This document shows positions 26,720-35,504 of a stretch of 64,000 nucleotides of DNA, in pieces. Source of the DNA: Sporosarcina sp. ACRSL. GTDB lineage: Bacteria; Bacillota; Bacilli; Bacillales_A; Planococcaceae. Made by a program: the position numbers and the translations under genes. The notes below the pieces were generated by a model. The model did not search any database, had not been told where the DNA came from, and saw only the letters and a list, made by a program, of their open reading frames with translations. Numbering within the stretch: the first letter of the stretch is position 1; each line of letters begins with the position of its first letter. The DNA is taken from NCBI RefSeq assembly GCF_022346605.1, contig NZ_JAKRNT010000005.1:186001-250000 (forward strand), given 5' to 3'.

Positions 26720-27565
26720 ATGAAGACAGCTATTGTTACAGACAGCACGGCATACTTGCCTCCATACATAGTGGAAAAACTCGATATCCACGTCATCCCG
26801 TTGACGGTGACGATCGACGGACAAGCTTACGAGGAAGAAGTCGATCTCACAACAGAGGAATTTTACGATAAAGTGCGCGGGGAAGGCCCATTGCCAAAAA
26901 CGTCCCAGCCACCGATCGGGAAATTCGCCAAGCTATTCGAATCGTTGAAAGCGGATCATGACGCGATTATTTCTATCCATCTATCAAGTGGCATAAGCGG
27001 TACATACACAGGTGCCGTCCAAGCTGGGGAAATGGTAGGAGGCGTCGACGTCCGCGCATTCGACTCGGAACTGTCTTGCTATATGCAAGGCTTCTACGTC
27101 ATCCGTGCAGCGGAAATGTCGAAAGACGGTGCCAGCCCCGACGAAATAATGGCGGAGCTCGAAGAAATGAAAAAGACGATGCGCGCCTATTTCATAGTGG
27201 ACGACCTCGCACATCTACAGCGTGGCGGCAGACTATCAGGCGCACAAGCATTGATAGGTGGATTACTGCAAGTGAAGCCGATTCTTCACTTCCAAGAGAA
27301 AGTCATCGTCCCATTCGAAAAGATTCGTACTCGTAAAAAGGCGATGAAACGAATTGCGGACATGCTTGCGGAAGACGCGGCAATCATGCCACTAGAAGCA
27401 GCGATTATCCATGCCAACCAGCCGGAAGAAGCGGAAGCGTGGAAGGCAGAACTTGAAGAACGCCTGCCGGACGTCAAGTTCACGATCAGCCACTTCGGCC
27501 CGGTGATTGGAACGCATTTAGGCGAGGGGGCAATGGGGCTTGGATGGGTGAAACGGAGGGCGTGA
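26720..27565 (+). CDS. DegV family fatty acid-binding protein
   Basis: 281-aa DegV/FakB protein that binds a single fatty acid and can present it to the FakA kinase. The N-terminal TAIVTDSTAYLPPYIVE, the ligand-site segment TSQPPIGKF, SIHLSSGISGTYTGA and GGRLSGAQALIGGLLQVKPIL are diagnostic; the C-terminus HLGEGAMGLGW is also conserved. AGGAGT precedes ATG 26720. As in B. subtilis, it lies just upstream of comFA. Confidence 0.93.
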   Translation: MKTAIVTDSTAYLPPYIVEKLDIHVIPLTVTIDGQAYEEEVDLTTEEFYDKVRGEGPLPKTSQPPIGKFAKLFESLKADHDAIISIHLSSGISGTYTGAVQAGEMVGGVDVRAFDSELSCYMQGFYVIRAAEMSKDGASPDEIMAELEEMKKTMRAYFIVDDLAHLQRGGRLSGAQALIGGLLQVKPILHFQEKVIVPFEKIRTRKKAMKRIADMLAEDAAIMPLEAAIIHANQPEEAEAWKAELEERLPDVKFTISHFGPVIGTHLGEGAMGLGWVKRRA

Positions 27566-27573
27566 TTTGATGA

Positions 27574-27696
27574 GTGATCATAAATCGTGGCAAGTGATCA
27601 TAAACACTGTCCGAGCGCTCATAAATCGGAATAAGTGATCATAAACGCCGTCCGAGCGCTCATAAATCATAATAAGTGATCATAAATCTTCCATCA
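27574..27696. repeat. Tandem array, six units alternating 20 and 21 nt with TCATAAA core
   Basis: Units start at 27574, 27594, 27615, 27635, 27656 and 27676, so spacing alternates 20, 21, 20, 21, 20. Units of 20 nt begin GTGATCATAAATC or GCGCTCATAAATC; 21-nt units begin GTGATCATAAAC and end GTCCGA. The array occupies most of the degV-comFA gap; the rest (27697-27803) holds the comFA leader. Confidence 0.85.
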
Positions 27697-27803
27697 CTTA
27701 TCTAAATCATTAGTTTGTCAAAGGCATTTAGCACGGCACAAAGTTTCGTTCAATGAAAAACCCGCCGCGCACAACAACAAATAACAAAACTGGGGGTGGA
27801 GAC

Positions 27804-29183
27804 ATGACAAAACCATTCAATCCGGCAATCCGTGATTTCCTGGAAGGCCGCATTTGGCTGCGCATGCACACCCCTTTTCCACGTGAAGAAATTGACGCGC
27901 TCATCAAAGGAGGCCATATCGATACAATCAAAGGTATTGAATCAAAACCGTCTTTTCTCAATCAAAAACAACATTTCTGCAACCGTTGTGAAAACGATGA
28001 TCAGACTAGATTCACAACGTTCTACTGTGCGAAATGCGAAGGGTCGTGCACGTATTGCCGACAATGCTTGAAAATGGGGCGGGTTTCGTCTTGTACAGAA
28101 CTCATCGTCTGGAAAGGAGAGAAACCGGAATACTCGACGGACCATACAATCGCTTGGCAAGGTACACTGACACCGCTTCAGCAAAAAGCTTCCGAGGAAT
28201 TAACGCAAAGCCAAGAAAAGAAAGTTTCCCATCTAATCTATGCCGTATGTGGATCGGGGAAGACAGAAATAATGTTCCAGCCAATCCATAAGCTACTCAT
28301 GGAAGGAAAACGTGTTTGCATCGCCGCGCCCCGCGTCGACGTCATCCTCGAACTCGAACCGCGCCTCCGTGCTGCATTTCCGGAAACGAAAATCGAAGCT
28401 TTATCCGGCGGTGCCAAGCCAGCTATGGAAGCCTCGCATCTCGTCCTTGCGACAACCCATCAGCTGTACAGATTCCGGCATGCATTCGATGCCGTCTTCG
28501 TCGACGAAGCGGACGCCTTCCCATACAAGGCAGATGCGACATTGCAACGAGCCGTGAAAAAAGCCGTCAAACCTGGATCCCCCGTCCATTACGTTACCGC
28601 AACGCCTTCAGACAAACTCCTCTTAGAAACGAAACGGACCGGCTTCGTCTCGATCATCAATCGTCGCTATCATGGCCATCCATTACCAGTCCCAACCTTC
28701 AGCCCGCTATGGAATTACGAAAAGCAAATCCGGAAAGGAAAACTTCCGAAAAAACTCATCGATTGGACGGAGCAACGACTCATGCGGAACGAACCATTCC
28801 TCATCTTCTTCCATCATATTGGCTTAATGGAGGAAGCGGAGCCTTTATTCCAACTCATCGACCCGCGCATCCGGTCCGTCCATGCCTCGCACCCAGACCG
28901 AAAAGAGCATGTACAAGAATTGCGGAATAAAGAACTGCCTGGACTGCTTACGACAACAATTTTGGAACGTGGGATTACCATTCCGAATGTCCAAGTGGCG
29001 GTCGTTGGGGCCGAGCAGAAAATTTTCGACAAAGGGGCACTCATTCAGATTGGTGGCCGTGTCGGACGTTCGGTCGATTATCCAACAGGTGATTTCATCC
29101 TGTTCCATAACGGCATCACGTACGCGATGGACGAAGCGAAAGCTGAAATCCTCAAGTTGAATAAAGGAGGAGTCCGTACATGA
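27804..29183 (+). CDS. comFA: Competence DNA helicase/translocase ComFA
   Basis: 459-aa superfamily 2 ATPase that helps pull single-stranded DNA through the ComEC pore during transformation. The N-terminal zinc site (CNRCEN, CAKCEG, CTYCRQC) is followed by Walker A VCGSGKTEIM, DEAD-box VDEADAFPY, the SAT-like motif YVTATPSD and the C-terminal motif VI segment GGRVGRSVDYP. ATG 27804 is preferred because GGGTGGAG lies directly upstream; the frame runs back to 27753. The stop overlaps the comFC start, so comFB is missing from its usual place. Confidence 0.93.
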   Translation: MTKPFNPAIRDFLEGRIWLRMHTPFPREEIDALIKGGHIDTIKGIESKPSFLNQKQHFCNRCENDDQTRFTTFYCAKCEGSCTYCRQCLKMGRVSSCTELIVWKGEKPEYSTDHTIAWQGTLTPLQQKASEELTQSQEKKVSHLIYAVCGSGKTEIMFQPIHKLLMEGKRVCIAAPRVDVILELEPRLRAAFPETKIEALSGGAKPAMEASHLVLATTHQLYRFRHAFDAVFVDEADAFPYKADATLQRAVKKAVKPGSPVHYVTATPSDKLLLETKRTGFVSIINRRYHGHPLPVPTFSPLWNYEKQIRKGKLPKKLIDWTEQRLMRNEPFLIFFHHIGLMEEAEPLFQLIDPRIRSVHASHPDRKEHVQELRNKELPGLLTTTILERGITIPNVQVAVVGAEQKIFDKGALIQIGGRVGRSVDYPTGDFILFHNGITYAMDEAKAEILKLNKGGVRT

Positions 29184-29788
29184 ATTGCCTCCTTTGCGAA
29201 CAAAAACTCGCTTCAATCCCGAGCTGGCAGTCCCTATTCGACATTGAAACGTCATCATTAATTTGCGGAAACTGTTCAAAAAGCTTCGAACGTGTCGACA
29301 TAAAAGAGGAAGGCGATATCGTCGATCACATCACTTCCATCTATACATACAACGAGCCGATGCGCGAATATCTCCACCAATTTAAATTCCTTCAGGACGT
29401 CGCGCTTGCAGGTGTCTTTGCGAATGAGCTGCGAGGGGAGCTCGCCCGAAAAGACGCCATCATCGTGCCGATTCCGATGCATCCAAAAAAGAAAATCGAA
29501 CGGACTTTTGCACACGTCGAAGAAATGTTGGTGGCGGCAGGCATTCCATTCGAAGATCTGCTCATGAAGACGAACACCGAAGTGATGGGGGAGAAGACGA
29601 GGGAAGAGCGGCTTGCGATGCAGAATTTATTCGTAATTAAACCCGGAAGCGACATTCAAAATACGACGTATATACTCGTCGATGATATTTACACAACAGG
29701 CACGACACTACGTCAAGCTGCTGCTGTCCTAAAGGAAGCCGGCGCTGATCGAGTGGAAGCAGTTACACTTATCCGTGCCGAAAACTAG
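29180..29788 (+). CDS. comFC: Competence protein ComFC (phosphoribosyltransferase fold)
   Basis: 202-aa protein with an N-terminal zinc motif (CLLCEQK, then ICGNCSK) and a phosphoribosyltransferase domain ending with the PRPP loop YILVDDIYTTGTTLRQAAA. Required for transformation in B. subtilis, probably acting with ComFA at the cytoplasmic side of the DNA channel. ATGA overlap with comFA indicates coupling; yvyF follows 11 nt later. Confidence 0.93.
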   Translation: MNCLLCEQKLASIPSWQSLFDIETSSLICGNCSKSFERVDIKEEGDIVDHITSIYTYNEPMREYLHQFKFLQDVALAGVFANELRGELARKDAIIVPIPMHPKKKIERTFAHVEEMLVAAGIPFEDLLMKTNTEVMGEKTREERLAMQNLFVIKPGSDIQNTTYILVDDIYTTGTTLRQAAAVLKEAGADRVEAVTLIRAEN

Positions 29789-29799
29789 GAGGAACAAAA

Positions 29800-30219
29800 A
29801 TGGCTGAATTACGAAATTGCCCGACATGCGGAGAGTTTTTCAATTACACAGGTATCCGCGAAGTATGCGCTAACTGCGCTCGCGATGAAGAGAAAATGTA
29901 CGAGGAAGTATACCGTTTCCTCAGAAAACGCGAAAACCGCGCCGCGACTATCGAACGAATCGTCGAAGTGACAGGCGTCACTGAAACATTGCTCCATAAA
30001 TGGGTGAGAAAAGGCCGCCTGCAACCGGCACTATTCCCGAACCTCGGCTACCCATGCGACAACTGCGGCAAACTGACAACAAAAGGGAAGCTTTGCGTCA
30101 ACTGCACTGAAGAACTAAAAAGCGGTCTGCGCCAATTTGAAGCCGCTCAAGAATTCAGGGAAGCTATCAAAAGAAATGAAACTGGCACATACTTAGCCGA
30201 GCGCAAGCAAGATGAGTAA
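29800..30219 (+). CDS. yvyF: YvyF-like flagellar operon protein
   Basis: 139-aa protein of the TIGR03826 flagellar-operon family. A zinc-ribbon start (CPTCGEFF, CANCARDE), a MerR/HTH-like middle (ATIERIVEVTGVTETLLHKW) and a second ribbon (CDNCGKLTTKGKLCVNC) are seen. AGGAGG precedes ATG 29800. Located between comFC and flgM, as in B. subtilis. Function is not established; the HTH suggests a regulatory role. It overlaps the acetyltransferase start by 8 nt. Confidence 0.88.
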   Translation: MAELRNCPTCGEFFNYTGIREVCANCARDEEKMYEEVYRFLRKRENRAATIERIVEVTGVTETLLHKWVRKGRLQPALFPNLGYPCDNCGKLTTKGKLCVNCTEELKSGLRQFEAAQEFREAIKRNETGTYLAERKQDE

Positions 30220-30775
30220 GGAATCAATCGTACTCAGACCATTGCGGATCGATGATTACGAAACCGTCCTGAAGTGGAGCAAGGACGATCAGTTCTGTTC
30301 CGCAAATGACTGGGAGAGGAACCGCGATGAAGAAGAGCTGCGTCAATGGTGGATTTTTTGTGTAAACAATAGAGCAGATGATTTCATCAGAATGGGAATC
30401 GAATTAGATGGAAAAATGATCGGCTATGCAGACTTGGCAAATATAGAAGGAAACACCGCTGAAATCGGCATCGCAATCGGCGAAAGCTCGCTATGGGGAC
30501 GAGGCATTGGCTATCACGCAGCGCAGAGATTAATGGAATACGCATCCACGAAACTAGGAATCACCGTTTTTACTGCAGAAACTCACGAAACGAATAAGCG
30601 GTCTCGGAAAATGCTGGAGAACTTAGGGTTCGAGGAAACAAGTAGAATTGGTACCGAAGAATATTTGGGAGAAGAGACTCAGCTTATTCAATATAGTCTG
30701 ACCCAAAACGCAGAAAACCCAACAATTGCGCATAAATCGCAGAATACACGCATAAATCCTTCAAAATACGCATAA
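30212..30775 (+). CDS. GNAT N-acetyltransferase with repeat-derived C-terminus
   Basis: 187-aa acetyltransferase of the RimJ/RimL type. It begins ESIVLRPLRIDDYETVLKWS; the acetyl-CoA segment is SSLWGRGIGYHAAQRLME and the C-terminal block HETNKRSRKMLENLGFEE. The natural domain ends near QLIQYSL (about residue 167). The last ~20 residues (including AHKSQNTRINPSKYA) are encoded by the first units of the 20-nt repeat array, so the frame reads into the array until a chance stop. It is an insertion relative to the B. subtilis yvyF-flgM order. Confidence 0.85.
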   Translation: MSKESIVLRPLRIDDYETVLKWSKDDQFCSANDWERNRDEEELRQWWIFCVNNRADDFIRMGIELDGKMIGYADLANIEGNTAEIGIAIGESSLWGRGIGYHAAQRLMEYASTKLGITVFTAETHETNKRSRKMLENLGFEETSRIGTEEYLGEETQLIQYSLTQNAENPTIAHKSQNTRINPSKYA

Positions 30776-30840
30776 GTGCTTACAGATACTCATAAATGCC
30801 AAAACGTACGCATAAATCTCAACAAATGCGCATAAACGCC
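30729..30840. repeat. Tandem array, six units of exactly 20 nt with CGCATAAAT core
   Basis: CATAA occurs at 30731, 30751, 30771, 30791, 30811 and 30831, exactly 20 nt apart, mostly as (C/T)GCATAAATC or ACGCATAA. The same core and period as the array at 21991. It overlaps the 3' end of the acetyltransferase gene and ends directly at the terminator stem at 30843. Confidence 0.85.
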
Positions 30841-30842
30841 GC

Positions 30843-30868
30843 AACCGACTTGCACAAGTCGGTTTTTT
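30843..30868 (+). terminator. Terminator upstream of flgM promoter
   Basis: AACCGACTTG-CA-CAAGTCGGTT stem followed by TTTTTT. It separates the comF-yvyF transcript from the sigma-D flgM unit. Confidence 0.9.
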
Positions 30869-30944
30869 CTTCATCTAATAGGAAATAATAAGCACGGAAA
30901 CCCCAAGGAAAAAAGCACATTTCCGGTTTTCGTCCAAAAGCCCC

Positions 30945-30971
30945 TAAACGTTGTCACAAATCTGCCGAAAT
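30945..30971 (+). promoter_or_regulatory. Sigma-D promoter of the flgM-flgN-flgK-flgL unit
   Basis: TAAA (30945-30948), exact 15-nt spacer, GCCGAAAT (30964-30971). Only one base of the -10 differs from the sigma-D consensus TAAA-N15-GCCGATAT. flgM starts 42 nt downstream of it. Confidence 0.85.
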
Positions 30972-31012
30972 AAAGACTAAGAGCATAATGAAACCGAAAG
31001 GAGCGAGGAAAA

Positions 31013-31276
31013 ATGAAAATAAGTAAAATCAACATCCCGGCCATTAACCCGTACCGCACAAACCAATTGAAAGCGGAACAGGTGAAGGAACAGGCGAAAA
31101 TCAAAACGGATAAACTTGAAATCTCATCCGAAGCGAAAAAACTTTCAGAAACTTCACCGATTACGACGGAACGAAATGAACGTGTGCAACAATTGAAAGC
31201 CCAAATCGAATCAGGGAACTACAAAATCGAGTATGAAAAACTCGCTGCCAACCTGATCAAGTACTACAAAAAATAA
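31013..31276 (+). CDS. flgM: Anti-sigma-D factor FlgM
   Basis: 87-aa, largely unstructured anti-sigma factor. It holds sigma-D inactive until the hook-basal body is complete. The sequence MKISKINIPAINPYRTNQ and C-terminal ERVQQLKAQIESGNYKIE-Y segment are typical of Bacillus FlgM. AAAGGAG precedes ATG 31013. First gene of the late flagellar operon behind the sigma-D promoter, giving feedback control. Confidence 0.93.
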   Translation: MKISKINIPAINPYRTNQLKAEQVKEQAKIKTDKLEISSEAKKLSETSPITTERNERVQQLKAQIESGNYKIEYEKLAANLIKYYKK

Positions 31277-31300
31277 ACGAAGACGAAAGCAGGGGTCTCC

Positions 31301-31798
31301 ATGTCTATCCCAACAATCCTTTCCATACTCGACAACTTGGAAAAACTGCATAAGAGCCTACTGCGCATTGCAAATGAAAAAACTACGCTTATTAAAAGCG
31401 GCGACATCAACGGCATCGACCAGCTCATGAAAGACGAGCAGGCACATCTTGCTGCCATCGTCCAAATGGACAACGACCGGCAAAAAGCGGTCATCGCCTA
31501 CTTGAAGGGACAAGGACGGCCCGTACCGATGAACCCGACAATCTCCAACTTAATCGAAGCAACGCCCGAACCGGAAAACAAACAACTAACGGAGGCGAAG
31601 GACCGTCTCCTGCATGCGATTCATGAATTGAAAGCGCAGAACGACTTGAACCAAAAACTAACTTACCAATCCCTTCAATTCGTGAATCTATCGCTGGACA
31701 TGATCCGCCCACGCCCGGAATCGGCGACCTACTCAAAAACAGAAATCAACGGCAAAAAAGAGACGAAGGACATACCAAACTTCGACTCGCAAGCCTAA
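31301..31798 (+). CDS. flgN: FlgN-type flagellar export chaperone (YvyG)
   Basis: 165-aa mostly helical protein matching the FlgN/YvyG family, chaperone for hook-filament junction proteins FlgK and FlgL. Segments: LDNLEKLHKSLLRIANEKTT and QNDLNQKLTYQSLQFVNLSLD, ending in the coiled-coil region. The position directly before flgK is diagnostic. A GGGG-type site precedes ATG 31301. Confidence 0.9.
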   Translation: MSIPTILSILDNLEKLHKSLLRIANEKTTLIKSGDINGIDQLMKDEQAHLAAIVQMDNDRQKAVIAYLKGQGRPVPMNPTISNLIEATPEPENKQLTEAKDRLLHAIHELKAQNDLNQKLTYQSLQFVNLSLDMIRPRPESATYSKTEINGKKETKDIPNFDSQA

Positions 31799-31813
31799 GG
31801 AGGAACACTCACC

Positions 31814-33430
31814 ATGCGCTCCACATTCATGGGACTCGAAACAAACAAACGCGGCTTGTTCACACAACAATCCGGCTTATATACAACCGGTCACAACATC
31901 AGCAACGCCAACACACCCGGCTACTCCCGCCAACGCGTCAACATGCAAGCAACAGCGGGCTTCCCAGGCGTAGGTCTCAACACACCAACAATGCCCGGCT
32001 TCCTTGGGACAGGAGTTGAAGCTGGTTCTATCCAGCGTATCCGTGATTCGTTTGTCGACCAGCAGTTCAGACAGGAATCTAATAAGCTTGGGTATTGGGA
32101 ATCAAAATCAAAAGCCATCTCCCAGATGGAAGATGTTTTGAATGAACCATCAAACTATGGTCTTCAAAAATCGCTTAGTGAATTTTGGCAGTCACTGAAC
32201 GACCTTGCCGTCAACCCGAAAAATGGCGGAGCGCGGGATGTCGTCGTCCAACGTGGAGAGGCTGTTGCTGATTCATTCAACTATCTCCATAGTTCATTAA
32301 CACAGATACAAAAGGATATTGGCAGTGAGATTGGAATAGCAATGGAGGACGTAAACTCAATCCTTGATCAAATTGCGAAACTAAATGGACAAATTGCCCA
32401 AGTAGAACCGAACGGCTACTTGCCAAATGATTTGTATGATGCACGTGATAATTTATTGGATCAATTATCCGCCTATTTTCCAGTCAAGACAGAGAAGGTT
32501 GAATCCGGCGGAAGGGCTTTGAAAATAGCAGAAGGCACACTTACGGTGACAGTAACATTCGGCGGTAAGGAAATAAAAGTGGTTGAAGGTTCGAAGTATG
32601 CACAGTTTAGAACAGAGGGAGCAGATGTTAAGAATAAGACAACTCCAAGCGCGTCTCCTTTTGCAGGCTTCTATTTAGTTGATGGAAAGTCCGTTGAAGA
32701 AGGAGTCGAGAAGTTTGTCAATCTGAATTTATCTGACAGCCAAACCAAAGTCGACCCTATTACCTTCGCAAAATCAAAGGACGTGGGAAAAATTAATTCC
32801 CTGATCACTTCTTTCGGCTACCAGGTTGATAACAATGAACTCAGGGGTCTTTATCCGGAAATGATTGAAAACCTGAATGAAATGGCGAGAAAGTTTGCTG
32901 AGAAGTTTAACGAGATTCATAGTAGCGGCTACGAATTGAACAGTGGAACGCATGGCGATAATTTCTTCATAGGCTACACGGAGGACCTTAATAACCCCGC
33001 TGATCCATATGATTATAGCCAAATGACTGCAGCAGATATTAAGGTGAATGGCGAAATTCAAAAGAACTCGGATAAACTGGCAGCTTCTTTAAAACCTAAC
33101 GAAGAAGGCAACGGAGATAATGCGAAAAATCTTGCCCGTATGCAATTTGAATCCTTAATAGGAGAGTCAACTATTCAATCCTATTTCCAAGGGGTCATAG
33201 GAAAGCTAGGAGTTGAAGGGCAGAATGCTTCGAAGATGGCATTCAATTCAGGTGCACTGCTCGGAGCGGTCGAACATCGAAGAGCATCCATCAGCTCAGT
33301 TTCCTTGGACGAAGAGATGACAAACATGATCCAGTTCCAGCAAGCGTACAACGCATCTGCCAGAATGATTACAGTAATTGATGAAACATTAGATAAAATT
33401 ATCAACGGCATGGGTGTAGTCGGCAGATAA
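31814..33430 (+). CDS. flgK: Flagellar hook-associated protein 1 FlgK
   Basis: 538-aa hook-filament junction protein. The rod/hook N-terminal motif is FTQQSGLYTTGHNISNANTP and GYSRQRVNMQ; the C-terminal coiled coil reads SVSLDEEMTNMIQFQQAYNA, then ARMITVIDETLDKIINGMG. The central region (about 200-430) is variable and AT-richer. AAGGAGG precedes ATG 31814. Exported by the flagellar type III apparatus. Confidence 0.95.
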   Translation: MRSTFMGLETNKRGLFTQQSGLYTTGHNISNANTPGYSRQRVNMQATAGFPGVGLNTPTMPGFLGTGVEAGSIQRIRDSFVDQQFRQESNKLGYWESKSKAISQMEDVLNEPSNYGLQKSLSEFWQSLNDLAVNPKNGGARDVVVQRGEAVADSFNYLHSSLTQIQKDIGSEIGIAMEDVNSILDQIAKLNGQIAQVEPNGYLPNDLYDARDNLLDQLSAYFPVKTEKVESGGRALKIAEGTLTVTVTFGGKEIKVVEGSKYAQFRTEGADVKNKTTPSASPFAGFYLVDGKSVEEGVEKFVNLNLSDSQTKVDPITFAKSKDVGKINSLITSFGYQVDNNELRGLYPEMIENLNEMARKFAEKFNEIHSSGYELNSGTHGDNFFIGYTEDLNNPADPYDYSQMTAADIKVNGEIQKNSDKLAASLKPNEEGNGDNAKNLARMQFESLIGESTIQSYFQGVIGKLGVEGQNASKMAFNSGALLGAVEHRRASISSVSLDEEMTNMIQFQQAYNASARMITVIDETLDKIINGMGVVGR

Positions 33431-33448
33431 TGGGGAGGTAGAACTGCA

Positions 33449-34375
33449 ATGCGTGTAACACAATCAATGCTTTCCAACAACATGCTCCGGAATTTATCGA
33501 CGAGCTACAATAAAATGGGCAAACTGCAAGACCAGTTAGCAACCCAGAAGAAAGTGAACCGCCCATCCGATGACCCGGTCGTTGCGATGAAGGGCATGGC
33601 ATATCGTATGCAGGTGGATAAAGTAGAGCAATATCAGCGAAATCTTGGAGAAGTGCATAACTGGCTAGATACAACTGACGATGCACTTGACCATGTCGGT
33701 GAAGCAATGAAACGGCTTCAAGAACTTGTAACGGATGCAGCAAACGATACAAAAACATACGATGATCGGCAAAAAGTTTTAAAAGAGATCGAGCAGCTGC
33801 GTGAACAAGTGCGTGACCTGGCGAATACAAAGTCGGGAGAAAATTATCTTTTCTCCGGAACAAAAACCGGAGAACCGCTATTTAATGCCGAGAAAATCGC
33901 AGGTCTTGATATCCCCCAAAACGCAAGTGAACCTTATCCAACCTTTACTGATTATTCGTCGTACGAACAATCCGTAACAATAGAAGTTTTCGATGGTGTT
34001 GAACTACAAGTTAACACAAATGGCTTTGAATTGTTTTCTAAAATAGATGACATGTTCCGACAATTGACTGAGACGATCAATGATGAAGGAAAGAGTGGAT
34101 CGGACATCGGTTCGTTTTTAGGTAATGTAGACACTGTACAGAACCTTGTCCTGAAGGAGCGTGCAAACATCGGTGCCCGTCAAAATCGAGCAGAAATGAT
34201 GGATAACCGTCTCTATTCCCAAGAAGTCATCTCTAAAAAACAAATGTCCGAAAACGAGGACATCGATATCGAGAAAGTGATCACAGAAATGATCACACAA
34301 GAATCGGTTCATCGCGCTGCTCTATCCGTAGGCGCAAGGATCATCCAACCGTCTTTAGTAGAATTTCTACGTTAA
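33449..34375 (+). CDS. flgL: Flagellar hook-associated protein 3 FlgL
   Basis: 308-aa junction protein with flagellin-like termini. The start MRVTQSMLSNNMLRNLSTSY and the following NRPSDDPVVAMKGMAYR are typical; the C-terminus includes DIDIEKVITEMITQESVHRA. GGGGAGG precedes ATG 33449, 18 nt after flgK. A hairpin follows the stop. Confidence 0.95.
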   Translation: MRVTQSMLSNNMLRNLSTSYNKMGKLQDQLATQKKVNRPSDDPVVAMKGMAYRMQVDKVEQYQRNLGEVHNWLDTTDDALDHVGEAMKRLQELVTDAANDTKTYDDRQKVLKEIEQLREQVRDLANTKSGENYLFSGTKTGEPLFNAEKIAGLDIPQNASEPYPTFTDYSSYEQSVTIEVFDGVELQVNTNGFELFSKIDDMFRQLTETINDEGKSGSDIGSFLGNVDTVQNLVLKERANIGARQNRAEMMDNRLYSQEVISKKQMSENEDIDIEKVITEMITQESVHRAALSVGARIIQPSLVEFLR

Positions 34376-34382
34376 TAAACCG

Positions 34383-34411
34383 AAAGCGTTTGGTCTAACG
34401 CCAAACGCTTT
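34383..34411 (+). terminator. Hairpin after flgL
   Basis: AAAGCGTTTGG-TCTAACG-CCAAACGCTTT, an 11-bp perfect stem, but followed by GCTAAAAGG rather than a T run. It may be a partial terminator or an RNA-stability element. Confidence 0.6.
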
Positions 34412-34429
34412 GCTAAAAGGTGAAAACTT

Positions 34430-34984
34430 ATGAACATCCCACAACTTCAAATCCAGACAACGCGCGGCATCCTCGGCCTTCAAATCGATAAACCAGTTCA
34501 GGAGATTGAACAACCCAAAGCGACCATTCACCAAGAACAACCGGCTGCCATCCTTGAAATGTCGACAACAAGTTCACAGCTGTCTATCGACACAACAGAA
34601 GCACGTGCGGATATCGACTTGAAAAGCCCGTTGCGAAGAGGCGATGAGAACGCTCAATACGGGATGCAGACCATACTTGAAGGTATCGCAAGACGAGCGC
34701 AAGAAGGCCAACAGCTCATGCAAATCGAAAACGGCGGCAACCCAATCGCCGACATAGCTAAACAAAACACAAATCCGCCTCCTGCACCACTAGGCATCCG
34801 TTTCGTTGGTAATCGCACCAAAATCCAAATGTCCTTCCAACCGGGAACACTCAACATCAACGCAACACCGCAAAAGCCGGTATTCGATGTCCAAGTGAAC
34901 AAACCGATTCACACCTACACAACGGGCAAAGTATCCGGCGTGATGGAACAGTACCCATCCATCCAAATCGATTGGAAAGTGTAA
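34430..34984 (+). CDS. yviE: YviE-like flagellar-locus protein (DUF6470)
   Basis: 184-aa protein beginning MNIPQLQIQTTRGILGLQID, which matches the YviE family found between flgL and fliW in Bacillales. Proline- and glutamine-rich middle; the C-terminal part VSGVMEQYPSIQIDWKV is typical. Function unknown. AAAAGGTG precedes ATG 34430. A terminator follows, so fliW-csrA probably have a separate promoter as well. Confidence 0.85.
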   Translation: MNIPQLQIQTTRGILGLQIDKPVQEIEQPKATIHQEQPAAILEMSTTSSQLSIDTTEARADIDLKSPLRRGDENAQYGMQTILEGIARRAQEGQQLMQIENGGNPIADIAKQNTNPPPAPLGIRFVGNRTKIQMSFQPGTLNINATPQKPVFDVQVNKPIHTYTTGKVSGVMEQYPSIQIDWKV

Positions 34985-35011
34985 AAGAACGGGAGAGCTC
35001 GTTCTTTTTTA
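34984..35011 (+). terminator. Terminator after yviE
   Basis: AAAGAACG-GGAGAGCT-CGTTCTTT stem with following T run. Confidence 0.85.
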
Positions 35012-35066
35012 TTTTCTCAGACAATGGTACTCTCAATATAGTGAACTAGTTAAAGGAGCGACATAC

Positions 35067-35504
35067 ATGATCATCCAAACAAAATTCCACGGCGAAGTTA
35101 ACATTCAGTCCGAACAACTATGGAACTTCCCAAAAGGAATGCCTGGCTTTGAAGACGAAAATGAATTTATCCTTCTTCCTATTGAAGGAAACGATATGTT
35201 TCAAGTATTGCAGTCTTCTAGAACACCATCAGTGGCTTTCATCGTCACAAACCCATATACACTTGTTGATGATTATTCATTCGATATCGACGAACCGACA
35301 ATCGAACTGCTTAATATTGAAAAACCGGAAGATGTATTCGTACTAGGCATTCTTACGCTCAAACAACCATTTGAAACATCCACAATCAACCTACAAGCAC
35401 CGCTTATCTTCCAATTGAACAACAGGAAAGCAAAGCAAATGATCTTAAACGATAATCGTTTTACAACCCGCTATGTTATCGGTCAACCAAAGGAGGCAAA
35501 ATAA
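35067..35504 (+). CDS. fliW: Flagellar assembly factor FliW
   Basis: 145-aa FliW. Binds either flagellin or CsrA: when flagellin is exported, freed FliW sequesters CsrA and lifts repression of hag. Conserved segments WNFPKGMPGFEDENEFILLP and PSVAFIVTNPY. AAAGGAG precedes ATG 35067. The stop TAA abuts the csrA start (TAAATG), so the two are coupled. Followed by csrA and hag, the complete regulatory module. Confidence 0.95.
   Translation: MIIQTKFHGEVNIQSEQLWNFPKGMPGFEDENEFILLPIEGNDMFQVLQSSRTPSVAFIVTNPYTLVDDYSFDIDEPTIELLNIEKPEDVFVLGILTLKQPFETSTINLQAPLIFQLNNRKAKQMILNDNRFTTRYVIGQPKEAK

Noticed and set aside
5959-30840. CRISPR arrays
   Set aside because: The units are contiguous 20-21 nt repeats without unique spacers of constant length, and no cas genes are present.
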